Positions 1 to 8,300 of a stretch of 64,000 nucleotides of DNA are shown here, one piece after another. Origin of the DNA: Pseudeuparius sepicola. Taxonomy: Eukaryota; Arthropoda; Insecta; Coleoptera; Anthribidae. The stretch spans positions 57,046,560-57,110,559 of the forward strand of contig OY987301.1 of NCBI GenBank assembly GCA_963920635.1, written 5' to 3'. A program made the translations under genes and the position numbers. The notes beneath the pieces were generated by a model that searched no databases, was not told the origin of the DNA, and worked only from the letters and a program-made list of their open reading frames with translations. Position 1 is the stretch's first letter; each line of letters begins with the position of its first letter.

Positions 1-715
1 TATTAGACGGGACCATCATATTACAGTTTTCTTTATGTCTCGTATTGCACTGATGTGTCATTTCTTTTAATATGTTTTTGTGGTTGTAGATATATAAATG
101 CATGTTGCAGTAATATAGACATTTTAACACCTTTGCATCAGCAAAGAGTCTTTCAGATGGGTACCTTATTCCTTTATTATGTATAAGTTTTAGAAATCGT
201 TTTTGGATTACTGCTAGTGGATGCATATATCCTATCGAGCACCGTCCCCAATTGATGATGTTGTACCTGATAACCGGATTCAACTGGAGCATAATATAGG
301 ATTTTTAGATGGTGTTTGTTTATCATGGTCTTAAAATACTTGAATTTGTATGTAAGAAGTGTTAATATTTTTACGACGTTCATTATGTGACGATCTAACC
401 TGAGATGAGAATCGATTATAACTCTTAAATATTTAATTGCATTACTATACGTTATCTTTATGACTTTGGTATCATCTACCATCAATAATGTATCATAAAA
501 TGGAAGTCCGTTTTTGTAACTGGAAAAAGGCATAAAATGAGTCTTTTCGCAATGAATAGTTAGTAGTTGATGTCTCATCCAATTATCAATCAAAACGAGA
601 TAGGTTTCTACCAAACTTTTTAGTTGATCCCATGTATCAGCTGCGTAAACTATAGCAGTATCATCTGCAAAACAAACAATGGATCCCCTCACTATACTAC
701 GGCAAAAAGACTATA
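1..715 (-). pseudogene. Non-LTR retrotransposon reverse transcriptase, C-terminal remnant
   Basis: Reading from 692 down to 177, a 171-codon frame starts GSIVCFADDT, with the FADD catalytic box of LINE-type reverse transcriptases at residues 8-11. It continues with a YLRVIID motif near residue 88, the usual Y-L-G-V-x-x-D thumb-side motif with Gly replaced by Arg. After a frame change near 180-190 the typical C-terminal tail continues in another frame down to about position 8 (RYPSERLFADA, then HQCNTRHKEN). The upstream palm, endonuclease and ORF1 are absent, so this is a 5'-truncated, frame-shifted copy. A CACCCTGTA end typical of a TIR element lies just upstream at about 722-731 and may mark an adjoining insertion. 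The Jockey/CR1-type assignment is from motif spacing only. Confidence 0.85.
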
Positions 716-1202
716 ACTGGGACACCCTGTAGGTACATACTAAAAAATTATTTTTCTATCTTTTTTGTATAGTATTACTAAAGTCAGTTCAAACACCATA
801 AAAAATATAAGGGTGCTTCATCATTGAAATACAGGACATAGGCGTCACGGTTTTCATAAATATCCGCTCTGCAGACAAACTTAATATTTCACGATGGTTT
901 TTAAGGTTATGGTAAAACAATGTACGTAAAGGGTGATGCAAACTATAGAATAGAATAAATTTTTATTTGAGAACTACTTACACAGGTAGACTGAATCAGG
1001 TCAATGCAGAAAAAAGAATAATGATAGAATGTAAAATGTTATATTACTGAAATAACTCAACCTAATCTAAACATACATTTATCACTGCATGGACTTACAA
1101 TAATAATCTATGAATTCGAAAATACTGTACCGGATTTCAACAATAACACTCCAAATTAGTTGCATTGGTTAATATCTTTATTGCAGCTTTCACAAATTAT
1201 AC
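716..1202. other. AT-rich spacer, no gene seen
   Basis: No frame with recognisable protein similarity and no clear repeat partner in the window, apart from the CACCCTGTA terminus at its left edge. Confidence 0.6.
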
Positions 1203-1316
1203 ATGTCAAGCACTGTCACTGACCAAGAACATTCCTCCCTTCTCAAATTCTCAACAAAATCACCTTCTAACCTTTTACTTCCTTCCAGACAGAATTTCCC
1301 GGGCTTGTATACTGAA
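1203..1316 (-). repeat. Direct repeat, probable 3' LTR remnant of the gypsy element
   Basis: The segment starts TGTCAAGCACTG and includes TTTTACTTCCTTCCAGACAG. It matches 4176-4288 with scattered substitutions over about 112 bp, in the same orientation. The match stops near 1316/4288 and just before TGTCA, so the LTRs are either short or only partly recognisable. The divergence suggests an old insertion. Confidence 0.7.
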
Positions 1317-1849
1317 ATAAAAGATTATAGACTATTCTAGAATATTCCTGGCCAGTGACACAGATTTACAAAAATAAAAAAGTTCCAGAACATCAAACTT
1401 TTTAGCGTTGCGACCCACTAAAATAGGCACATTACAATACATTAACTTGACAATTATTATAGTAGTTTTACATCTGCCGGTTAACCCGATGATAATTCGT
1501 CCTTTTTTCAGTATCGTGATTTATGAAGAATCAGTTTTATTTTTTGACGAATCTTTTGCAAAAAAGCTTCTTCTCTATTCTGGCTTTAAAAACTAAATAT
1601 AGAATATAGAAATCGTTTGCAATGCTGACGTATAAAAACTTTTAAGTAAAAAAACAAAATTAACCCCCGCATTAAATTATTATAATTATTATTATTTCAA
1701 ACAACATTATTTTATTAAGTTGTTATTACTTGCGGTAGTATTTAGTGCTAACACTTGTTTTTAAATTAAAAATACTTTAGTAAAAGGATGTTTCGTATAC
1801 GCGTTTTATTTTATAACACATTGTGACACTGTGGTGGCCTCTTGGTTAG
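1317..1849. other. AT-rich interior segment, no coding match
   Basis: This lies between the left LTR-like repeat and the integrase remnant. It should contain the integrase C-terminus of an intact element, but I see no recognisable residues. It is dominated by A/T runs. Confidence 0.5.
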
Positions 1850-2275
1850 GGATAGGACAAACTTCTGTCCATTTCCTGAAGTAGTCTATGACAACTAACA
1901 CATAACGGTTGCAAGATTTGCTGGTTGGTTTGATTCTTCACATCGATGGCATTAATCTTCGACATCATCCCCAGAGTTTACCCAGTACAACCTCGCGCTA
2001 ACTGTATCTAAGGTCTCACTAATTCCAAAGTGTCCACCTTGCAAAACTTTCGTGCACAGTTTTCAGGAAGTCCAATTCTCTCTTTTTGGGAAGCACCGTC
2101 GGATACACCTTTTCTTTCCATCTGGGCTTTCCGAAACACTCTTTATTAAACCATCTTTAATTACTAAATAGAATTACACAAAGTCATAGAACATCAGCAT
2201 TTTTGTGGGGTTCTCCTTTTCGATGTTCGATTTTCAAGTCGAATTCCTGTAGCCTTTGAAGCCGTCTTCTGAACC
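1850..2275 (-). pseudogene. Gypsy RNase H end and integrase fragment
   Basis: The minus strand at about 2275-2187 reads RRLQRLQEFDLKIEHRKGEP, followed by HKNAD, the hallmark junction after gypsy RNase H (RW-L--LQ-YDF-I-HR-GK-H-NAD-L). At about 2045-1980 it reads LQGGHFGISETLDTV with RLYWV, the H2C2 integrase zinc-finger neighbourhood (usually GHxGxxKT). At 1904-1861 it reads YVLVVIDYFRKWTEV, the start of the integrase catalytic core with its first Asp (VVIDYF). The pieces are in different frames and the rest of the core (second Asp, Glu) is missing. It cannot encode an active integrase. Confidence 0.88.
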
Positions 2276-2611
2276 GAAACCCGAGCCTTGAGATTGTTTT
2301 ACTTAATTTATATTTACCTAGTCAAATTACAGTTGATTTTATATTAGGGATTTGATAAATAAACCGCATATTTCCGAAATTCTGTTTTATTTCACCCTCA
2401 CCCTTTAAAACTGACAGCGTTGAACGCCTGGAATTTTCTTCTTCTTCTGAGAACTACCTGCGTGGAGTAAACCACAAAACAAATCTGCGCCTGAGCAAAA
2501 CAAAGAAAACAAAACAAATTAAAAAGTAGTAATAAATAAAAATCGCAAACAAAAGACGTTACACAAGACGGAAAAACCATTTTAAACTAGAAAGTGAATC
2601 CAAAGTATCGT
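2276..2611. other. Gypsy interior, unrecognisable
   Basis: This lies between the RT and RNase H remnants. An open stretch on the minus strand (2580-2398) has no similarity to RT palm motifs (no YxDD). The palm and thumb have probably been deleted or replaced here. Confidence 0.5.
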
Positions 2612-2930
2612 CTATTCTAGGTAGAGTGTAGCTATCCTTTTTCTTGAGTCACTTAATTGTCGATAGCCCACACAGAACCTCATGGACCTCACAAGGACTA
2701 CTGGAGAAGTCCATGGGCTCTGCATGATTCTCTGTTGTTCCATTCCCGTCAACAACAACTGTTTGATTGGTGCGCTACTACCAATATTTATTCTGTGCTC
2801 AACCAAATCTGTGCTTCTGCTTCTGACCTGGTAAAAACATCTCGATTTTTTTCAATTAGCCGTATCATTTGGAAATGCTGCTCTGAAGCTAAGTGTGCAA
2901 CTGCTTCGTTAACCATATTCTTTAAGCTCT
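2612..2930 (-). pseudogene. Gypsy reverse transcriptase, N-terminal fragment
   Basis: On the minus strand, IEKNRDVFTRSEAEAQ is followed by VEHRINIGSSAPIKQ, SPWTSPVVLV and RFCVGYRQLSD. This is the canonical entry to Ty3/gypsy RT (VEHRIDTG-A-PIKQ, SPW-SPVVLV-KKDG, RFCVDYRKLN). The block between PIKQ and SPW is shortened, the KKDG segment is lost and Asp of CVDY is Gly. Stops interrupt the upstream part near 2790 and 2925. The catalytic palm (YxDD) is not found. Confidence 0.9.
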
Positions 2931-3129
2931 ATGGGAGGGATTTCGAAACATGCTGTGGTATAACCTGATTTTTCATAACAGTCTGAACTTCATGGAATAA
3001 ACCAATTTTCTCGTCTTTACTTAATTTTTGGTCGTAGTTCTTCAGGTTGGCCATCCGAACAAAAATTAGACGTCTCCCTTTGGTAGTCAGCGTCTTTACG
3101 GGGAGCATACCTGCTTTATACAGCCCGCA

Positions 3130-3580
3130 TTATTCTTCTGGTTCCACAATAATGGTTTCGCCATTCAACCCATCGAAAGTAGACTTGATAACCATTTGAG
3201 AATTAGCCGGTATGGCACTATATTCGTAAGCAGTCACAGCTCCGTTAGTGTTTCCAGGCAACTTAGGACACACCATTAGAATATCTTCGGTCTCCGTCCT
3301 CAAAATCTTCTCGTAAATTTCTATCTTGAATCGCTGATCACGCATCGCATCCAGTCCCAATATGACATCGCTGCCTAAACTTAGTAGAGCCTATAGTAAT
3401 AAAGGCATGATGCTCTCCTGTAACTGGAATTTCTTCGCTATTCGCCAATTTCACGATTTAGTTTGGTGGTTGTGCAACACTGCAGTGGGCTATGATGTTC
3501 GTCCTCACGATAGTGTGACTGGAACCAGTGTCCACCACTATGTAGCATTCCCGGCCACAGATTTCGCCTCGTACTATTAA
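3130..3580 (-). pseudogene. Gypsy aspartic protease remnant
   Basis: The minus strand at about 3580-3400 reads CGRECYIVVDTGSSHTIVR, containing the retropepsin active site DTGSS. An in-frame TAA follows at about 3458. After a frame change come LGSDVILGLDAMRDQRFKIEI and KLPGNTNGAV (3390-3130), the C-terminal ILGLD(A/F)M flap-to-end motif used in gypsy proteases. One retropepsin monomer is about 100 residues, which fits the span. The stop and the frame change inactivate it. Confidence 0.87.
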
Positions 3581-4024
3581 GCTGTCTGCAGAATTCGGCA
3601 ACCGGCTTGGCAGCACCCAGTTAGATTAATCCCCTCAAAGTTGGCTACTCGGAAACCACCACTAAAGGGATTGGTCATTGGCGTTTCAAATGACCCTCCA
3701 CTCTGCAGTTCCAAAAAGTTTTGTATATCCCCTACCATTTGTTCCACGTTGGCATTGCTTGCAGTGCTACTGTTTTGTGATCGCATCTCCTTATAACCTC
3801 ACTTGTCTACGCGCTGCCTGCGTTGCAGCTTCAAATTCCAATGCATGCGCCAAGGCTTCTGAAATATTTTTGTGGCGGGTTAGCCGAAGTGCTTGGCTAG
3901 TCTCATTGTCACGCACGCCATCTATGAAGCCGCTTACAAAGATTTGTTCTCTGAATTCGAGTGGGGCTAATGGATAGGCCAGATTTTCTTGTTTCTTACT
4001 TTTATCTTCTTCGTTTTTCTTCAT
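3577..4024 (-). pseudogene. Gypsy gag-like remnant
   Basis: Two adjacent minus-strand frames make up this piece. 4024-3791 includes REQIFVSGFIDGVRDNETSQ, then LRLTRHKNISEALAHALEFEAA, resembling the capsid C-terminal region of insect gypsy gag (F--GI-D--I---LR------ALE-A---E-A). 3786-3577 reads MVGDIQNFLELQSG and ends with GCCQAGC, perhaps the decayed start of a zinc knuckle. It is upstream of the protease, as expected. No complete CCHC knuckle is visible. Confidence 0.75.
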
Positions 4025-4175
4025 TTTTTATTTTTCTTTCTTCACTCCTCCCTCTTCTTTCTTCCCTCTTTCCTGCTGTTTCTTCTTTCTTACTTCATAT
4101 ATTTTGTCCATTTCGTCAAATTTCTTCATAAATATTTCCATCGACTTTTCCATCTCCATTGCGTTTTGAATACTT

Positions 4176-4288
4176 GTCAGGCACTGACACTGACCAAGAA
4201 TATTCCTCAGCTCTCAAATTCTGAACGAAATCGCCTTCTAGCCTTTTACTTCCTTCCAGACAGAATTCCCCGGGCTTATATACCTATA
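4176..4288 (-). repeat. Direct repeat, probable 5' LTR remnant of the gypsy element
   Basis: Partner of 1203-1316, with CTTTTACTTCCTTCCAGACA shared exactly. As the coding order is on the minus strand, this copy is upstream of gag. Confidence 0.7.
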
Positions 4289-4377
4289 TAATAATTAGAA
4301 GTAAAGTATTTTGTCTTCACAATGTTTTGATATTGCTTATAAATAATAATTAGAATTAAAGTATTTTGTTTTCACAA
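4289..4377. repeat. Short imperfect direct duplication of about 55 bp
   Basis: The phrase TAATTAGAA(G/T)TAAAGTATTTTGT followed by (C/T)TTCACAA occurs at about 4292-4322 and again at about 4348-4377. It sits at the edge of the gypsy LTR-like repeat, next to the dispersed repeat at 4376. Confidence 0.7.
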
Positions 4378-4487
4378 CGAAGACAAAATAATAGTAATTG
4401 CCCCCCTCCCCCGCACAAGCATGTGGTTGCTTCTGGGGTACTCCTAGTTTGGAGTATTGTGAGGGTGAGAATTATTATTATTATTAC
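4376..4487 (+). repeat. Dispersed repeat family R1, copy 1 (truncated)
   Basis: AACGAAGACAAAATAATAGT through GAGGGTGAGAATTATTATTA is essentially identical to 47195-47303. It is also recognisable in reverse orientation at 58741-58818. This copy lacks the upstream 85 bp found at 47110-47194. It ends in (ATT)n, which may be a retroposon tail. Confidence 0.9.
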
Positions 4488-4576
4488 AATGTATAAAATC
4501 TCACGTACTAGTCTTAGGACTTCTGTGGGCGATTATCGTTATTTCCGGGAGGGAGAAGGATTGCTACCTTTATATT

Positions 4577-5360
4577 TATTGTACTCGCTCCGCGTCTGTA
4601 CACTTTGTATACGGCCGATCTCCCACGTTCGGAGGTGGTGCAGGTGGCGATGTACGCAGACGATACTACCATTTTAGCAAAATCATTTTCTTCGGAAACC
4701 GCGGCTAGGAAGATCGATCGGTACATCACCGCCCTAACACCTTACCTCCGGGCATGGAAGATTAAAATAAACCCCGATAAAAGCGTGGTAACAAATTTCT
4801 ACAAAAAATTCACCAATACGAAAATTGTCAGACCAATAATTATTGACGGAAGGGCGGTTCCGATTGGGAGAAAAACGAATTATTTAGGCGTAACACTAGA
4901 TAGAGGACTCTGTTTTGTTCCTCATATAAAATCAGTGATACAACGAGTTTCGATGGCCACAAGAAAACTGTATCCCCTAGTTTGCAGACGTAGCGTTCTG
5001 TCGTCTGCCAACAAACTCCAGATGTATAAAGTAATTTTCAGACCTATCATGACCTATGCTTGCCCCGCTTGGCAGGTGGCGTCCAAAACCGCTAAGTTAC
5101 CCTTGCAAATACAGCAAAACAAATTTATAAGAATGGCCCTGGGTCTTTCAAGATACACGAGGAGAGTAGAGTTGCACGAAAGAGCGGAACTACCTATGAT
5201 AAGCGATTATATGACCGAGTTAGCAGACAAGTTTTTTCGCTTTCGCATGTCTCAAAATCCGTCAACAAATTATGTTTTGAACGTTAGAAACGTGCAAGGT
5301 AGACATATCAAACACAAATACCCACACCAGGGGCTGCCGATTTATTTTGAGCCCCCTTAG
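4577..5360 (+). pseudogene. Jockey-like non-LTR retrotransposon RT, C-terminal part
   Basis: The readable frame begins about 4577 (VLAPRLYTLYTADLP) and runs to a stop at 5358-5360. It contains AMYADDTTILAKS (the YADD catalytic box), WKIKINPDKS, NYLGVTLDRGL, MYKVIFRPIMTYACPAWQVA and IQQNKFIRMALG, the ordered C-terminal motifs of Jockey-clade reverse transcriptases. The final LADKFFRF block is typical of the ORF2 tail. The upstream QGSVLSP motif and the endonuclease are missing, and the frame breaks where the R1-type repeat ends. This is a 5'-truncated copy whose C-terminal 255 codons are still open, suggesting a fairly recent insertion. Confidence 0.93.
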
Positions 5361-5493
5361 GCCTCTTCTGTTGTTAATAACACTTTTTTTTTCTATCGTT
5401 ACCATTGATTAAAACACCAAAAATAAGCTAATAATTCCCACTTATATCAGTCCGTTCTATCAAAGAAAATAGTACTACGCACTATTTTCTTTG
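5361..5493 (+). other. 3' flank of the Jockey-like copy, with a perfect hairpin
   Basis: An AT-rich stretch that probably includes the 3' UTR. Positions 5462-5473 and 5481-5492 are perfect 12-bp reverse complements (AAAGAAAATAGT / ACTATTTTCTTT) with a 7-nt loop, directly before the first 463-bp monomer. Confidence 0.7.
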
Positions 5494-7772
5494 GTTCTAT
5501 GCGCGCCAGCCAAACCCACTTCTCGCGGGAGCGATGGCCCGTGGGGCTGACGGTGGGGCTTGGGGCTACGTCGGTGGCACACAGGTGCCATGGGCGTGTC
5601 CCGTAGCCTTGCGGAGCGCGCCTCGGGGACCCTTCTGCCGCCACTCGTCCGCGCGGCGGTCTGCGGTTTTGACAGGGAGGTCGCGGAGTCGCGTTTTCCC
5701 GGTCGCCGTGGTCTGCCGAGGGGGCAGAAAAGCCTCTAACCGGTGCGAACGGTTGCGCGAGAGTCGTGGGAGTGGCCCACTACAAAAACAAGTAGTTTGT
5801 ATATATCCTAGAGCCTTTGGCCCTATATTGTTGTTAAGCAGGTTTTTTAGTACTTAACGTTTTTCCTGTCTAAATTATAAAAGATTATTATATTTACTAA
5901 ACAGTACTCCGCCACGTAGTTCTATGCGCGCGTAGTTCTATGCGCGTAGTTCTATGCGCGTAGTTCTATGCGCGCCAGCCAAACCCACTTCTCGCGGGAG
6001 CGATGGCCCGTGGGGCTGACGATGGGGGGTACGTCGGTGGCACACAGGTGCCATGGGCGTGTCCCGTAGCCTTGCGGAGCGCGCCTCGGGGACCCTTCTG
6101 CCGCCACTCGTCCGCGCGGTGGTCTACGGTTTTGACAGGGAGGTCGCGGAGTCGCGTTTTCCCGGTCGCCGTGGTCTGCCGAGGGGGCAGAAAAGCCTCT
6201 AACCGGTGCGAACGGTTGCGCGAGAGTCGTGGGAGTGGCCCACTACAAAAACAAGTAGTTTGTATATATCCTAGAGCCTTTGGCCCTATATTGTTGTTAA
6301 GCAGGTTTTTTAGTACTTAACGTTTTTCCTGTCTAAATTATAAAAGATTATTATATTTACTAAACAGTACTCCGCCACGTAGTTCTATGCGCGCGTAGTT
6401 CTATGCGCGTAGTTCTATGCGCGTAGTTCTATGCGCGCCAGCCAAACCCACTTCTCGCGGGAGCGATGGCCCGTGGGGCTGACGATGGGGGGTACGTCGG
6501 TGGCACACAGGTGCCATGGGCGTGTCCCGTAGCCTTGCGGAGCGCGCCTCGGGGACCCTTCTGCCGCCACTCGTCCGCGCGGCGGTCTGCGGTTTTGACA
6601 GGGAGGTCGCGGAGTCGCGTTTTCCCGGTCGCCGTGGTCTGCCGAGGGGGCAGAAAAGCCTCTAACCGGTGCGAACGGTTGCGCGAGAGTCGTGGGAGTG
6701 GCCCACTACAAAAACAAGTAGTTTGTATATATCCTAGAGCCTTTGGCCCTATATTGTTGTTAAGCAGGTTTTTTAGTACTTAACGTTTTTCCTGTCTAAA
6801 TTATAAAAGATTATTATATTTACTAAACAGTACTCCGCCACGTAGTTCTATGCGCGCGTAGTTCTATGCGCGTAGTTCTATGCGCGTAGTTCTATGCGCG
6901 CCAGCCAAACCCACTTCTCGCGGGAGCGATGGCCCGTGGGGCTGACGATGGGGGGTACGTCGGTGGCACACAGGTGCCATGGGCGTGTCCCGTAGCCTTG
7001 CGGAGCGCGCCTCGGGGACCCTTCTGCCGCCACTCGTCCGCGCGGCGGTCTGCGGTTTTGACAGGGAGGTCGCGGAGTCGCGTTTTCCCGGTCGCCGTGG
7101 TCTGCCGAGGGGGCAGAAAAGCCTCTAACCGGTGCGAACGGTTGCGCGAGAGTCGTGGGAGTGGCCCACTACAAAAACAAGTAGTTTGTATATATCCTAG
7201 AGCCTTTGGCCCTATATTGTTGTTAAGCAGGTTTTTTAGTACTTAACGTTTTTCCTGTCTAAATTATAAAAGATTATTATATTTACTAAACAGTACTCCG
7301 CCACGTAGTTCTATGCGCGCGTAGTTCTATGCGCGTAGTTCTATGCGCGTAGTTCTATGCGCGCCAGCCAAACCCACTTCTCGCGGGAGCGATGGCCCGT
7401 GGGGCTGACGATGGGGGGTACGTCGGTGGCACACAGGTGCCATGGGCGTGTCCCGTAGCCTTGCGGAGCGCGCCTCGGGGACCCTTCTGCCGCCACTCGT
7501 CCGCGCGGCGGTCTGCGGTTTTGACAGGGAGGTCGCGGAGTCGCGTTTTCCCGGTCGCCGTGGTCTGCCGAGGGGGCAGAAAAGCCTCTAACCGGTGCGA
7601 ACGGTTGCGCGAGAGTCGTGGGAGTGGCCCACTACAAAAACAAGTAGTTTGTATATATCCTAGAGCCTTTGGCCCTATATTGTTGTTAAGCAGGTTTTTT
7701 AGTACTTAACGTTTTTCCTGTCTAAATTATAAAAGATTATTATATTTACTAAACAGTACTCCGCCACGTAGT
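5494..7772 (+). repeat. Tandem array, five monomers of about 463 bp
   Basis: The phase mark CCAGCCAAACCCACTTCTCG occurs at 5506, 5975, 6438, 6901 and 7364, spacing 469, 463, 463 and 463. Copy 1 carries a 6-bp difference after GGGCTGACG and has a different left edge. Copies 3-5 look identical by eye, and copy 2 differs by a few bases. Junctions between monomers carry four 16-bp subrepeats (CGTAGTTCTATGCGCG or a variant). Each monomer has an open frame of 105 codons (107 in copy 1) because the array is GC-rich and nearly identical. I see no protein family in it and do not call it a gene. GC content is far above the surroundings. Confidence 0.97.
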
Positions 7773-7779
7773 ATACTCC

Positions 7780-7905
7780 ATGCCGCCACCACCTATCAGG
7801 AGGGTTAAGTCTCTGACGGTACCTCCCCATACCTATAAGGAATATAAAGAGGGTGAATACTCGGGGCCCGACCATCTGGCCCCCCGGCTGCGTCCGCGCC
7901 GGTAG
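7780..7905 (+). CDS. 41-residue ORF after the monomer array
   Basis: It begins at the first ATG after the array (context CTCCATGCC) and ends with TAG at 7903-7905. The peptide starts MPPPPIRRVKSL, is basic and proline-rich, and ends LAPRLRPRR. I do not recognise a family. Its position suggests the start of an ORF1, or an ORF1 start fused to an ORF end by an internal deletion of the retroelement. No zinc knuckle is present. It could be non-coding. Confidence 0.35.
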   Translation: MPPPPIRRVKSLTVPPHTYKEYKEGEYSGPDHLAPRLRPRR

Positions 7906-8010
7906 TCAAGCAAGAGCAACAAAGCGCATTGTAAAGCAAGACAGTAAATTAACACCCTTGTCTAAATTTAGTAGGAAATAAAGATATGTTGTAACTAACT
8001 AACTAACTAG
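7906..8010 (+). other. Probable non-LTR 3' end with (AACT)n tail
   Basis: A short AT-rich tail contains AATAAA (7977-7982) and then about four AACT units (about 7991-8008). Short tandem 3' ends are typical of several LINE clades. The polyadenylation signal and the repeat tail argue for a true element terminus. Confidence 0.6.
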
Positions 8011-8066
8011 GTAGAGCGATCGTCAAAGTCAAGCAACGCCGTGCGCAGTTGGTTCATGGACGGGTG

Positions 8067-8300
8067 ATCCCATATGATTTTTTTCTTGTCTAATAAAACA
8101 TTTTTTTTCCTATTTCAAAAAAAATATAATATGTACCTCGGCACTGAAGTTCCTTCTACGACTCATGTGGTTTATTTGCCTCGGCCAGAGGCCTCGGCAA
8201 CCAAATTCCACATGAGTCATAAAAAGTTGAACTTCAGTGCCTTGGTACATAAATAACTATTATGCTACAATTTATAGGGCGACGCAAAAATTTTATGGGA
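8067..8300. mobile_element. Fold-back MITE M1, copy 1
   Basis: Arms at 8130-8185 (ATGTACCTCGGCACTGAAGT onward) and 8193-8252 are imperfect reverse complements. The tip is built from GCCTCGGC-CAGAGGCCTCGGC. Outer sequence continues the symmetry weakly (GTGATCCCATATGATTTTTT against the reverse of TTTTTGCG...TGGGA). A second copy of one arm lies at 30600-30740. No coding capacity. Confidence 0.85.

Larger units (their letters stand above)
1203..4288 (-). mobile_element. Degenerate Ty3/gypsy LTR retrotransposon
   Basis: The parts occur on the minus strand in the gypsy order: gag-like (4024-3577), aspartic protease (3580-3130), reverse transcriptase N-terminus (about 2930-2612), RNase H/connection fragment (about 2275-2187) and integrase zinc finger plus start of the core (about 2045-1861). 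They lie between two related direct repeats (1203-1316 and 4176-4288) that I read as LTR remnants. Stops, frame changes and missing blocks (most of the reverse transcriptase and the integrase C-terminus) show it is dead. The order protease, RT, RNase H, integrase separates it from Ty1/copia. Confidence 0.88.
5494..8010 (+). mobile_element. Internally deleted non-LTR element with tandem 5' monomers (inferred)
   Basis: Five GC-rich monomers (5494-7772) run directly into an ATG-initiated 41-codon ORF (7780-7905), then a short AT-rich 3' region ending in TAACTAACTAACTAACTA (about 7991-8008). The arrangement of tandem promoter monomers, ORF start, 3' end and short-repeat tail is that of a non-LTR retrotransposon which has lost almost all of ORF1 and ORF2. 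It could instead be a satellite grown from an element's UTR. I see no target-site duplication that would settle it. Confidence 0.55.

Noticed and set aside
5534..7709. Five near-identical open frames of 105-107 codons in the tandem array as a protein repeat family
   Set aside because: They are open only because the monomer is GC-rich. There is no domain, no codon-position bias can be judged between identical copies, and the frames end in the AT-rich part of each unit. Described as a tandem repeat.
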